From: JANRLF01 sp033762815
GTDB taxonomy: Bacteria > Bacteroidota > Bacteroidia > Chitinophagales > CAIOSU01
Direction of reading: 5' to 3'
Assembly: GCA_033762815.1 (NCBI GenBank)
Contig: JANRLF010000001.1
Location: forward strand, 364,163 to 428,162
DNA: 64,000 nt
Below, in pieces: positions 17,704 through 27,018 of the stretch. The position numbers were made by a program, and so were the translations under genes. Each line of letters begins with the position of its first letter. Positions within the stretch are counted from its first letter, which is position 1. Under the pieces are notes generated by a model. The model was not told the DNA's origin and did not search any database. It saw only the letters and a program-made list of their open reading frames with translations.

Positions 17704-18240
17704 TTACCAATCTTCTTTCTTCTCGGTAGGGATGGGCTGGCTCAAAGTCTTTTGCATATTGGCAACCAAATCGGTCATGTATTGGTGTACTTGGCCCAGA
17801 TACCCGTATTGTACATTTTTGTTGGGCGCAGAGGCATCCAGCCACTTTTCAATATATAGCTTTGGGGTTTGGAAGAAATAGATTTCGTTGATTGTGTACT
17901 TGTAACGGCCTTCTTTTGCCTGAATTTCTATTTCATACTTTACCATGCCTTTTTTGTTGGGCTTGCCATCAAGGGTATCATACACCATTATGGAGTGTTT
18001 CCCTTTTACCAAACCGGTACTTTCATTGTAGGAAATGATTACGCTGGAAGGATTGGTATAAAAAGTATTGAACCAATAGTAGGCTCTTTTGTACAAATCG
18101 TTGGCTGAAGCCCCGTTTACGTTTACCACTTCGGTATATACTACATGGCCAGTGGTTTTATCAATGGGTACCGGAGCTTGTGCGGTCACAGTTCCATAGC
18201 AGGCAATCAAAGCAAGGAAAAGGATAGATAGTTGTTTCAT
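17704..18240 (-). CDS. Exported DUF4468 protein
   Basis: A 178-residue protein with a clear signal peptide (MKQLSILFLALIACYGTVTAQ). The mature part has the DUF4468 pattern: VVYTEVVNVNGASANDLYKRAYYWFNTFY, then a KGKHSI...Y strand and KYEIEIQAKEGRYKYTINEI. DUF4468 proteins are TBP-like domains found almost only in Bacteroidota; their function is unknown. It is probably periplasmic. Confidence 0.85.
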   Translation of the reverse strand: MKQLSILFLALIACYGTVTAQAPVPIDKTTGHVVYTEVVNVNGASANDLYKRAYYWFNTFYTNPSSVIISYNESTGLVKGKHSIMVYDTLDGKPNKKGMVKYEIEIQAKEGRYKYTINEIYFFQTPKLYIEKWLDASAPNKNVQYGYLGQVHQYMTDLVANMQKTLSQPIPTEKKEDW

Positions 18241-18310
18241 GGCTGTTGGTTAGGATTCCAAAAATAGGATTTTTTGAAAACGAATGCTTAAAAGAAAGAT
18301 TGCCTTGTTG

Positions 18311-18685
18311 CTAAGCTTTGCTTTTCTTTTTCGTCATGTTTTGCCCAACACGGTACCTTACGATTTTTGCAATCAAGTCTAGCGGTAAAGGTTGGTCAAA
18401 GGGAAATTGTACGGAACCTTTCCCTTGTTGGTAGGGTGCCAAGTCATCTTTAAAAGCTTCCAATCCGGTAGGTGCAGGATAAAAACCGATATGGTTCTTA
18501 AAAGCGGCAAAATGTACCAGGTTGCCATTCAGTTTAAAAGTAGGAATTGCATAGCTAATGGCTTCCGTTGCTTCAGGAGCATTTGCTTGTATTGTTTTTC
18601 TTATCAATTCCAATCTCTGCTGCACCTCTTCCGGGAAGCAGGCTATATAGGCTGCTATGGTGGCTGGCTTCTCTTCGTAGTTCAT
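18311..18685 (-). CDS. DUF1801 / YdhG-like protein
   Basis: A 124-residue cytoplasmic protein of the DUF1801 (frataxin-like fold) family: YIACFPEEVQQRLELIRKTI, EAISYAIPTFKLNGNLVHFAAFKNHIGFYP and KGSVQFPFDQPLPLDLI. The family's role is not established, although some members are linked to iron regulation. The C-terminus is lysine-rich (KKKSKA). The 70 bp between it and enolase contains a TACTAGTA-type intergenic repeat. Confidence 0.82.
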   Translation of the reverse strand: MNYEEKPATIAAYIACFPEEVQQRLELIRKTIQANAPEATEAISYAIPTFKLNGNLVHFAAFKNHIGFYPAPTGLEAFKDDLAPYQQGKGSVQFPFDQPLPLDLIAKIVRYRVGQNMTKKKSKA

Positions 18686-18760
18686 TCGTTATCACCTAGT
18701 TGCTCTTTTCAACCAACAATAAGTACTATTGTCTTGCTACTCAATACCCCCTACTAGCTA

Positions 18761-20038
18761 CTAATAAAAGCGATAGCTTTTTCCAGGGTAGTAGGCACTG
18801 GCGCCTAATTCCTCTTCAATACGCAGCAATTGGTTGTACTTGGCCATCCTATCGGAACGGGAGGCGGAACCTGTTTTGATTTGCCCGGTATTCAAGGCGA
18901 CTGCTAAATCGGCTATGGTTACGTCTTCCGTTTCACCTGAGCGGTGGCTCATGATACTGGTATAGGCATTGCGGTGGGCCAAATTCACCGCATCAATGGT
19001 TTCTGTAAGGCTACCAATCTGGTTCACCTTTACGAGGATGGAATTGGCAATGTGCCTATCAATACCTTCTTTCAGGCGTTTTACATTGGTAACAAAAAGG
19101 TCATCGCCCACCAGTTGTGTTTTTTTGCCAATAGCTTGGGTCAACAAGGCCCATCCGTCCCAGTCATCTTCCGCCATGCCATCCTCAATAGAAACGATGG
19201 GGTATTTGTTCACCCAGTTGGCCCAATAGTCCGCCATTTCGGCACTGGTCATCTTGCGGTTGTCTGACTTATGGAATTGATAGTAGCCATCTTTGTAAAA
19301 CTCTGAAGTAGCGGCATCCATAGCGATGAAAATATCCTCGCCTGGGCGGTATCCTGCCGCTTCAATGGACTGCAATACGGTTTCTATTGCTTCCTCATTG
19401 CTTCGGATATTGGGTGCAAAACCACCTTCATCGCCTACGTTGGTAGAATAGCCTTTGTTCTTCAGTACTTTTTTCAAATGGTGGAAAACCTCAACCCCCA
19501 TACGCAGGGCATCGCTAAAAGTAGGGGCACCCGTAGGCACAATCATGAACTCTTGAAAATCAATGCTGTTATCGGCGTGAGAGCCACCATTCAGAATATT
19601 CATCAGCGGAATGGGCAATGTATTGGCATTTACACCGCCCACATAACGGTACAGGCTTTGCGATGATTCTTGTGCGGCTGCTTTCGCTACGGCTAATGAT
19701 ACGGCCAAAATAGCATTGGCCCCCAATTTATTTTTATTGTCCGTACCGTCTAGGTCTAGCATCAGGCGGTCAACTTTGTTCTGTTCGAACACGCTATAGC
19801 CTGCCAGGGCTGGTGCGATTTTCTCATTGACATTGGCAACGGCTTTCAGTACTCCTTTACCCAGAAATGCTTTATCGTCATCACGCAATTCCACTGCTTC
19901 GTGCACCCCAGTAGAGGCACCTGAAGGTACGGCAGCACGGCCTAAATAACCGTTATCGGTCAGTACATCCGCTTCTACTGTTGGGTTGCCCCTTGAATCG
20001 AGAATCTGACGGGCGCGTACGTCTATTATGGTGCTCAT
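18761..20038 (-). CDS. eno: Enolase
   Basis: A 425-residue glycolytic enzyme that interconverts 2-phosphoglycerate and phosphoenolpyruvate with two Mg ions. Family motifs: the N-terminal ARQILDSRGNPTVE, the metal/active-site VSIEDGMAEDDWDGW (about 283-297), QLVGDDLFVTN and SHRSGETED. Its ATG overlaps the carA stop by 4 bp (ATGA), so it is probably translated after carA from the same message, an unusual pairing of pyrimidine/arginine synthesis with glycolysis. Confidence 0.97.
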   Translation of the reverse strand: MSTIIDVRARQILDSRGNPTVEADVLTDNGYLGRAAVPSGASTGVHEAVELRDDDKAFLGKGVLKAVANVNEKIAPALAGYSVFEQNKVDRLMLDLDGTDNKNKLGANAILAVSLAVAKAAAQESSQSLYRYVGGVNANTLPIPLMNILNGGSHADNSIDFQEFMIVPTGAPTFSDALRMGVEVFHHLKKVLKNKGYSTNVGDEGGFAPNIRSNEEAIETVLQSIEAAGYRPGEDIFIAMDAATSEFYKDGYYQFHKSDNRKMTSAEMADYWANWVNKYPIVSIEDGMAEDDWDGWALLTQAIGKKTQLVGDDLFVTNVKRLKEGIDRHIANSILVKVNQIGSLTETIDAVNLAHRNAYTSIMSHRSGETEDVTIADLAVALNTGQIKTGSASRSDRMAKYNQLLRIEEELGASAYYPGKSYRFY

Positions 20039-21147
20039 GAGTGGCGTTGTTTGATGGTTTGTATAAATTCATCGAATAAGTAACGGCTATCGTGCGGGCC
20101 AGGGCCTGATTCAGGGTGGTATTGCACGGAAAAGGCTTTCTTGCTTTTCATTTTGATACCAGCTACTGTCTTGTCGTTCAAGTTAATATGGGTCACCTCG
20201 ATATCGGGATGGCTTTGTGCTTTTTCCATGTCCACGCTAAAACCGTGGTTCTGCGAGGTAATTTCGCAAAGCCCTGTTTGCAGGTTTTTTACGGGATGGT
20301 TGAGCCCCCTATGCCCATTGAACATTTTATAGGTGGGTATATCATTGGCAAGGGCCAGCAATTGGTTGCCCAGGCAGATGCCAAACAACGGTTCATCGGC
20401 GGCCAATACCTCTTTCACCGTATTGATGGCGTATTGCATGGCGGCAGGGTCGCCTGGGCCGTTGGAAAAAAAATAGCCATCAGGTGCCCATTCCTTCATT
20501 TCGGCATAGGTAGCATTGGAGGGAAACACCTTCATATATACATCGCGGCTAGCAAAGCAGCGAAGGATGTTTTGCTTCACCCCTAAGTCCAACACCGCTA
20601 TTCGGTACGCTGCATCAGGATTGCCATAGAAATAGGGATTTTTGGTGCTTACTTTTGATGAAAGCTCCAAGCCAGCCATGCTGGGCACCTTTGCCAGCAT
20701 TTCTTTTAAGATTTCCAAATCATTGATTTCGGAAGAAATAATGGCGTTCATGGCCCCTTTATGTCGGATATGCCTTACCACCGCCCGTGTATCCAGTTCG
20801 CAAATGGATACCAAACCTTGCTCTTCCAAATATTCTTGAATGGACCAATCGGCTTTTTTGCGGGAAAAAATCTTGCCGGAGAAGTTTTTGCATACCATAC
20901 CCGCAATCATGATTCTATCGGCTTCCACTTCTTCTTCATCCGTTCCATAATTGCCAATATGGTCAGCGGTCATTACCAATATCTGCCCGTAATAAGAAGG
21001 GTCGGTAAATACTTCTTGATAACCCGTCATGCCCGTATTGAAGCAAATCTCGCCGGTGGTGGTGCCTATTTTGCCTGCTGGCTTGCCATAAAAAACGGTA
21101 CCGTCCTCTAGCAGGAGGATGGCTTGTGGTGATGCGCTATCGGACAT
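20035..21147 (-). CDS. carA: Carbamoyl-phosphate synthase small (glutaminase) subunit
   Basis: A 370-residue subunit that hydrolyses glutamine and channels ammonia to CarB for carbamoyl phosphate (arginine and pyrimidine synthesis). The class I amidotransferase triad is C258 (GICLGNQLLAL), H344 and E346 (VQYHPES). The N-terminal half has the CarA-specific GTTTGEICFNTGMTGYQEV. carB is not in the window. An ATGA overlap joins it to eno downstream. Confidence 0.96.
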   Translation of the reverse strand: MSDSASPQAILLLEDGTVFYGKPAGKIGTTTGEICFNTGMTGYQEVFTDPSYYGQILVMTADHIGNYGTDEEEVEADRIMIAGMVCKNFSGKIFSRKKADWSIQEYLEEQGLVSICELDTRAVVRHIRHKGAMNAIISSEINDLEILKEMLAKVPSMAGLELSSKVSTKNPYFYGNPDAAYRIAVLDLGVKQNILRCFASRDVYMKVFPSNATYAEMKEWAPDGYFFSNGPGDPAAMQYAINTVKEVLAADEPLFGICLGNQLLALANDIPTYKMFNGHRGLNHPVKNLQTGLCEITSQNHGFSVDMEKAQSHPDIEVTHINLNDKTVAGIKMKSKKAFSVQYHPESGPGPHDSRYLFDEFIQTIKQRHS

Positions 21148-21283
21148 GGGAGGGCTTGTTCAAATGACGGTGCAAAGTTATGGAAAATGCCCCAAGCAAG
21201 GAAATGGATTTAGCTTTCTTCACTAAAACAGCCCCTATTCAGGGGCTGTAAAAAACACACACATTCAGGAAAACTAAAGTATC

Positions 21284-23899
21284 TTAATTACACTTGCTAT
21301 GGCCGCAGCCTTTGCAGTTGAGGCAGCCCTCTTCGTATACCAAGGTGCTTTCGCCACATTTTTCGCAGGTGTTATCAGATGGGACAGTGCCATCGGGTAT
21401 ATACTTTTTCAAGGCACGGGCCACGCCGTTCTTCCAAGTATTCAACGATTCGCTATCCAGTTGCAGGTTGCTGATAACATCTACCGCTGCAGGTATAGGC
21501 ATACCGTGGCGCAAAATACCGCTAATCAATTTGGCATAATTCCAGTATTCCTTATTGAAGGAACGGCTTAGGCCTTCAATGGTTACTTTATAGCCGTCCT
21601 TGTCCTGATACTGGAAGTCGTACCTTGATTTGCCTTCATCGGTCACATTGCGAATAACCCATCCATTGGTAACATAAGCAGGAATCAGGAAGGTATCATC
21701 GGCCCGGCCGGTAAATATCTCATACGGGCGTCCATTGAACAAGCCTACCACCGCTATCCATTTCTCATTGTCGTTACTAAAGCGTTGAAACTCTGCTTCC
21801 AGCACTTTGGGGCGGGGAGGGGCCTGTGTTTCTTGAAATTCATTGGCAGGTGCTTTTTCCTTTTTCTCCTTATTGTCTGCTATCAACACCCCTGAACGTG
21901 ACCCATCGCGATAAACGGTGATGCCCTTGCAACCACTTTCCCAACCGGTAACATATATTTTGGCTACCAGTTCTTCCGTCACTTCGTTCGGTACGTTCAC
22001 CGTTACGCTAATGGAATGGTCCACCCATTTTTGAATGGCGCCCTGCATTTTTACCTTACTTACCCAATCGACGTCATTGGCAGTTGCCTTGTAGTAGGGC
22101 GATTGTTCAATTACTTGTTGCAATTCAGCATCGGTCATGTTGGCTACCGCTTTCATGTCGAAGCCATTAGTCTCCAGCCAAGTGATAAACTTGTGGTGGA
22201 ACACGTGGTATTCTTCCCAAGAATCGCCCACTTCATCCACAAAGTCAACCCTTGCGCTTTTGTCATGTGGGTTCACTTTCCTTCTGCGCTTGTACGATAC
22301 CATGAACACCGGCTCCACTCCCGAAGTGGTTTGGCTCATGATGCTAGTGGTACCGGTAGGGGCAATGGTCAACAAAGCAATATTACGCCTGCCATATTTC
22401 ACCATGTCTTTGTACAATTCCGGGTCGGCTTCTTTGATTCGATTGATAAACGGATTGTTCTTTTCCCGCTTGGCATCCCATATCTGGAAGGGTCCACGGT
22501 CGCGGGCCATGTCCACCGATGAACGGTAGGCGCCCAAGGCCAATGTTTTTTGCACTAGAGTAGCAAATTCCAGTGCGACATCAGTACCGTAACGGATACC
22601 CAAAGCGGCCATCATATCCCCCTCGGCGGTAATGCCCACGCCCGTACGGCGACCTTGAGCGCACTTAATTTTGATTTCCTTCCACAGGTTCAGTTCGGTG
22701 CGCTTCAATTGCATCGGTTCTGGGTCGTCTTCTATCTTTTGCAGGATCTGCTCGATTTTTTCCATTTCCAAATCCACAATATCGTCCATAATCCTTTGCG
22801 CCATTTCCACATGTTTGCGGAACAGTTCAAAGTCAAAGGAAGCTTGTGGCGTGAATGGGTTGCTCACATAGCTGTATAAGTTGATGGCCAGAAGGCGGCA
22901 GCTATCATAAGGGCACAAGGGAATTTCGCCACATGGGTTGGTGGAAACGGTAGTGAAGCCCAAATCGGCATAGCAATCAGGGATGGATTCGCGGATAATG
23001 GTATCCCAAAACAGAATACCAGGCTCGGCAGATTTCCATGCATTATGGATGATTTTGTTCCACAGTTGCTTCGCCTTTATTTGCTTAACGAACTTAGGAT
23101 TGGCGGCATTTATGGGGTATTGCTGGGTGTACTCTTGATCCTCCACAACGGCCCGCATGAATTCGTCATCTATTTTTACCGATACGTTCGCACCGGTCAC
23201 TTTTGTGCCGTCCAGCTTAGCATCGATGAATTTTTCCGCATCCGGATGTTTGATTGACACGGATAACATTAAAGCTCCCCTTCGTCCGTCTTGAGCTACC
23301 TCGCGGGTAGAGTTGGAATATCGCTCCATAAAAGGTACAATACCCGTGGAAGTCAATGCGCTGTTCATAACCGGTGAACCATAGGGGCGGATGTGTGAAA
23401 GGTCATGGCCCACACCCCCGCGGCGTTTCATCAACTGCACCTGTTCCTCATCCGTTTTCATAATGGCACCATACGAATCCGCATTGCTGCCGTTGCCGAT
23501 AACGAAGCAGTTGGACAGTGATGCCACTTGATAGTCATTGCCCATGCCTGTCATGGGGCCACCCTGTGGAATGATGTAGCGGAAGTCTTTCAACACTTCG
23601 TAAATTTCCTCTACGGTATAAGGGTTGGGGTATTTAGCCTCCACTCGGGCTATTTCCCTTGCCAACCTCCAATGCATATCATCGGGGGTCAATTCATAGA
23701 TATTGCCATAAGAGTCCTTCATGGCATATTTGTTAATCCACACGTTGGCTGCCAATTCATCCCCTTTGAAGTACTTGATGGTTGCTTTCAATACTTCATC
23801 ATAGGTATAGGTGCGGGGCTTAACAACGGTCATTTTTTCTTGCTTTACTGGTGCTTCAGCTTCGGCAACCAAAGTTTCTGTGGTGGACTCTTTCAACAT
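21284..23899 (-). CDS. nrdJ: Adenosylcobalamin-dependent ribonucleotide reductase (class II)
   Basis: An 871-residue enzyme that reduces ribonucleotides to deoxyribonucleotides using a B12-derived thiyl radical, so it works with or without oxygen. Visible motifs: GNCFV-type SLSNCFVIGN, STNPCGEIPLCPYDSC (active-site region), the catalytic loop IAPTGTTSIMSQTTSGVEP, and a C-terminal cysteine module CEKC...CLNCKGCGHSKC that passes electrons from thioredoxin. No NrdB-like or glycyl-radical motif is present. The divergent upstream region is shared with a TonB receptor gene; no cobalamin riboswitch box was recognised there. Confidence 0.92.
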   Translation of the reverse strand: MLKESTTETLVAEAEAPVKQEKMTVVKPRTYTYDEVLKATIKYFKGDELAANVWINKYAMKDSYGNIYELTPDDMHWRLAREIARVEAKYPNPYTVEEIYEVLKDFRYIIPQGGPMTGMGNDYQVASLSNCFVIGNGSNADSYGAIMKTDEEQVQLMKRRGGVGHDLSHIRPYGSPVMNSALTSTGIVPFMERYSNSTREVAQDGRRGALMLSVSIKHPDAEKFIDAKLDGTKVTGANVSVKIDDEFMRAVVEDQEYTQQYPINAANPKFVKQIKAKQLWNKIIHNAWKSAEPGILFWDTIIRESIPDCYADLGFTTVSTNPCGEIPLCPYDSCRLLAINLYSYVSNPFTPQASFDFELFRKHVEMAQRIMDDIVDLEMEKIEQILQKIEDDPEPMQLKRTELNLWKEIKIKCAQGRRTGVGITAEGDMMAALGIRYGTDVALEFATLVQKTLALGAYRSSVDMARDRGPFQIWDAKREKNNPFINRIKEADPELYKDMVKYGRRNIALLTIAPTGTTSIMSQTTSGVEPVFMVSYKRRRKVNPHDKSARVDFVDEVGDSWEEYHVFHHKFITWLETNGFDMKAVANMTDAELQQVIEQSPYYKATANDVDWVSKVKMQGAIQKWVDHSISVTVNVPNEVTEELVAKIYVTGWESGCKGITVYRDGSRSGVLIADNKEKKEKAPANEFQETQAPPRPKVLEAEFQRFSNDNEKWIAVVGLFNGRPYEIFTGRADDTFLIPAYVTNGWVIRNVTDEGKSRYDFQYQDKDGYKVTIEGLSRSFNKEYWNYAKLISGILRHGMPIPAAVDVISNLQLDSESLNTWKNGVARALKKYIPDGTVPSDNTCEKCGESTLVYEEGCLNCKGCGHSKCN

Positions 23900-23960
23900 A
23901 ATTGATGCTATTTTAGTTTGACTATGGGGTGGTAATGGCTATTGAATTCGATTACAAATT

Positions 23961-23977
23961 ACTATGTGAAACATAGT
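23961..23977. promoter_or_regulatory. Perfect inverted repeat in the nrdJ/TonB-receptor divergent region
   Basis: ACTATGT-GAA-ACATAGT: perfect 7-bp arms around 3 nt, about 60 bp upstream of the nrdJ start. It could be an operator for a dimeric regulator. It does not match the NrdR box as I know it. Confidence 0.35.
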
Positions 23978-23998
23978 TCACAAACGGATTTTATAAAC

Positions 23999-24017
23999 AC
24001 ACAAAATTGGATTGTGT
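23999..24017. promoter_or_regulatory. Second inverted repeat, ACACAA-N7-TTGTGT
   Basis: Six-base arms ACACAA and TTGTGT are separated by 7 nt, about 100 bp upstream of nrdJ and 180 bp upstream of the TonB receptor. It is loosely like a NrdR or CRP-type site, but spacing and core differ. The rest of the 297-bp gap shows only A/T-rich sequence and TAATTTTG (24169-24176), a possible -7 element for the receptor. Confidence 0.3.
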
Positions 24018-24196
24018 ATTATAGGCTATGCGATGGTGGAAATTTTCTGCTGAAAAATTTGGCTGGTTTTTCAATGCCTTGTGCCCATTGAATTGCACTT
24101 GCTGGCTATTATTCAAAATATTAAGGAAATGTTAACAACCTGTGTGGGAAATAAAAATCAGCTTCCGTTAATTTTGGCTCCGTTCTTAAGGACGGT

Positions 24197-27007
24197 ATGT
24201 TGAAGCACTTTGTTTTTTTAGGTATCCTATTGTTTTTTTGGCAGGGGTTATTGGCTCAAAACGGTAACCTCTCAGGCCGCGCAACGGATATCGCATCTGG
24301 TGATGCCATACCCTATGCCACTATTATGGCCAGTGGTACCAGTTATGGCACTACTTCCGACGAGGCCGGCAATTTCAGCTTAAGCCTTCCTGCAGGTACC
24401 TATAATATAGTGTTCACTTCCATTGGTTATTTACCCGATACCCTGAAGGCCATCAATATTATAGCCGATAGAACCACCACGGTAATGTTTAGGCCCAACG
24501 CAGAAACTACCATTTTGGAGGGGGTTGAGGTAGGCGGAACAAGGGTAACCAATACGGAAACGGCGGTAGTGGTGGAAATGCGCAAAAGCGAATCCATTGT
24601 GAATACCATTTCATCGCAGCAGATAGGCAAAACCCAGGACCGCTTTGCCAGCGATGTGATTAAACGGGTACCAGGGGTAACCATTACCGCGGGCAGTTTC
24701 GTAATGATTAGGGGCTTGAGCGAGCGCTATAATAGCGTTATGCTTAACGGTGCCCTTACGCCGGGTTCGGAAGTAGATAAGCGTGCCTTTTCTTTTGACG
24801 CCATTCCCAGTGGGGCTTTGGATAGGGTGGTTATCTATAAAACAGCCACCGCTGATTTACCCGGCGATTTTGCTGGCGGCGTCATCAAACTTTACACCCG
24901 CAGCCTTACTGATAGCAATCAATTGCAGATTGGCCTTTCTGCTTCTTATAGAACAGGCTCTACCTTTAAAGATTTTTACCATGGTGGTTTTAACGCTTCA
25001 GATGTTACAGGCACTGGGGCGAACGTGAGGTGGTTGCCCGATAATTTTCCGGCCAACCTTGACCAGGTGAAGAACGATGAGCAAAGGACTAGTTTGGCCA
25101 AGCAATTGCCCAATAATTGGTCCACGAACAAAATCATGAATATTCCCGATTTGAGGTTCAATTTCCTTTCATCGCAAAACTACCGGATGCGGAAGGGTAG
25201 GGGCAACAACATTACCGCCATTAGCTACAGCAATACTTTCCGGTCATTCACGGCCAAAAATTTTAGCTACAATGTTTTTGACACTAGCTTGATGGCCAGC
25301 GATAAAGTGTATGCTTATACCGATGACAATTTCCAGAATACCGCCCGATTGAGTATTATGGAAAACTGGACGGGCAATTTCGGAAAAGGTCAGAAACTGA
25401 GCCTGCGCTATTTTTACAACCAAGTAGGGACCAATATTGCCACATTGCGTACGGGCGAAAATTTTGAGGAGAATAGCGAGGTGCGCGACTATTCATACCG
25501 ATACTTTAGCCGCAGCATTTCCACTGCCCAATTGGCTGGCAACCATGAGATAAATGGCGAAAAGCACCACCTTTCGTGGTTATTGGGCTTCTCTAACGTA
25601 GCCAGCAAAGAACCTGATTTCCGCAGGGTGCGCACCCGCCGTACCATAGGCGATACCACTGCCTTGTTCAATGCCATCATTTCCCCTGCAGCCTCCACTT
25701 TGGATGCAGGCCGCTTTTTTTCTGACCTGCATGAGCTAAACCTTACTTCGGCAGCAGATTATTCACATGAATTCTATAATAAGAATAAGGCTAAATCTAT
25801 CCTCACCCTGAAAACGGGATTTTACTACGAGTATCGCAACCGCGACTTTGCCGCACGATGGATGTCTTACAAAAAAGCCCGCATCTCTCAATTTGATAAT
25901 GGCCTGCTTACCCTGCCTTTGGAAGATATTTTTGCCCCAGAGCATATCAACCAAACGGATGGCTTCGAACTTGACGAGGGCACCAATCCCAGTGATCAAT
26001 ATGCGGCCAGTAATAACTTGGCCGCAGGGTATGTAAGCCTCAAGATTCCTGCTGGCGTTAAATGGTCGTTTGTGCCAGGGCTAAGGATAGAACATAACAT
26101 ACAGCAGTTGGATAGCCGCACTTTTTCCGATAGGCCCGTTACCGTCAACAATACTATTACCAGCATTTTGCCTTCATTGAACGTAGCCCACTTTATCAAT
26201 GAAAAACAGCAACTGCGCCTAGCTTATTACCGTACGGTGAACAGGCCTGAGTTCAGGGAACTGGCACCCTTTTCCTTTTATGACTTCCAATACAACTGGA
26301 ACATATACGGAAACGAGGCCTTATTGACACCCGATATCCATAACGCCGACTTGCGCTGGGAGTATTACCCCAGCAGTGGGGAAATCATTAGTGCGGCCAT
26401 TTTCTATAAACACTTCTTTCGCCCTATAGAAATGTTTTTTGTACCGGGCGGTGGCGGTGGTGGTACCAAGGACTTCACTTTTGGCAATGCTGAATTCAGC
26501 AGGAGCCTGGGTGCCGAGGTAGAATTAAGGAAAAGTTTCTTTTTCGGGGGTGAAAACCAAGACAAGGGCTCACTAACAGTATTGCTCAACGCTGCCTATA
26601 TATACAGCCAAGTGGAATTAGGTACCATGGCAGTTGGTCAGAGCGATAAACGCCCAATGATGGGGCAATCGCCTTTTATTGTTAACGCAGGTTTATTTTA
26701 TGAGCTAAGGCGCGAACAATTGCAGTTCAATCTGCTTTATAATGCAATTGGTAAACGTATATTCGCAGTGGGTACTGCCGTCAATCCTGATATATATGAA
26801 ATGCCTCGCCATGTACTCGATTTTACGGTGAGCAAAGGTTTCGGAAGGCATTGGGAGTTGCGCTTGGGTGTACAGGATATGTTGAACTCGCGCTTTCGCC
26901 TAATACAGGATAGTGATGGGGACAGCAAGATTAACAATATTGACGAGGACATACTCAATTACCGCGAAGGTGTTTATTTCACCCTCGGGGCCGTTTGGAA
27001 ACTTTGA
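24197..27007 (+). CDS. TonB-dependent outer-membrane receptor with CarboxypepD-like domain
   Basis: A 936-residue outer-membrane transporter. Signal peptide residues 1-20 (ends LLAQ), then a carboxypeptidase-regulatory-like beta-sandwich (NLSGRATDIASGDAIPYATI, about 23-105), the plug (KRVPGVTITAGSFVMIRGLSERYNSVMLNG) and a 22-strand barrel ending in aromatic FTLGAVWKL, as needed for BAM insertion. TonB-ExbBD energy would drive uptake of a large or scarce ligand. The ligand is not known. The next gene encodes a surface-type lipoprotein, the usual pairing, but it is not a SusD homologue. The divergent nrdJ raises, without proving, a link to cobalamin. Confidence 0.92.
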   Translation: MLKHFVFLGILLFFWQGLLAQNGNLSGRATDIASGDAIPYATIMASGTSYGTTSDEAGNFSLSLPAGTYNIVFTSIGYLPDTLKAINIIADRTTTVMFRPNAETTILEGVEVGGTRVTNTETAVVVEMRKSESIVNTISSQQIGKTQDRFASDVIKRVPGVTITAGSFVMIRGLSERYNSVMLNGALTPGSEVDKRAFSFDAIPSGALDRVVIYKTATADLPGDFAGGVIKLYTRSLTDSNQLQIGLSASYRTGSTFKDFYHGGFNASDVTGTGANVRWLPDNFPANLDQVKNDEQRTSLAKQLPNNWSTNKIMNIPDLRFNFLSSQNYRMRKGRGNNITAISYSNTFRSFTAKNFSYNVFDTSLMASDKVYAYTDDNFQNTARLSIMENWTGNFGKGQKLSLRYFYNQVGTNIATLRTGENFEENSEVRDYSYRYFSRSISTAQLAGNHEINGEKHHLSWLLGFSNVASKEPDFRRVRTRRTIGDTTALFNAIISPAASTLDAGRFFSDLHELNLTSAADYSHEFYNKNKAKSILTLKTGFYYEYRNRDFAARWMSYKKARISQFDNGLLTLPLEDIFAPEHINQTDGFELDEGTNPSDQYAASNNLAAGYVSLKIPAGVKWSFVPGLRIEHNIQQLDSRTFSDRPVTVNNTITSILPSLNVAHFINEKQQLRLAYYRTVNRPEFRELAPFSFYDFQYNWNIYGNEALLTPDIHNADLRWEYYPSSGEIISAAIFYKHFFRPIEMFFVPGGGGGGTKDFTFGNAEFSRSLGAEVELRKSFFFGGENQDKGSLTVLLNAAYIYSQVELGTMAVGQSDKRPMMGQSPFIVNAGLFYELRREQLQFNLLYNAIGKRIFAVGTAVNPDIYEMPRHVLDFTVSKGFGRHWELRLGVQDMLNSRFRLIQDSDGDSKINNIDEDILNYREGVYFTLGAVWKL

Positions 27008-27018
27008 ACCACAATTAT

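Noticed and set aside
23900..24196. Cobalamin riboswitch upstream of the B12-dependent reductase or the TonB receptor
   Set aside because: No B12-box-like core or surrounding multi-stem layout could be recognised on either strand.
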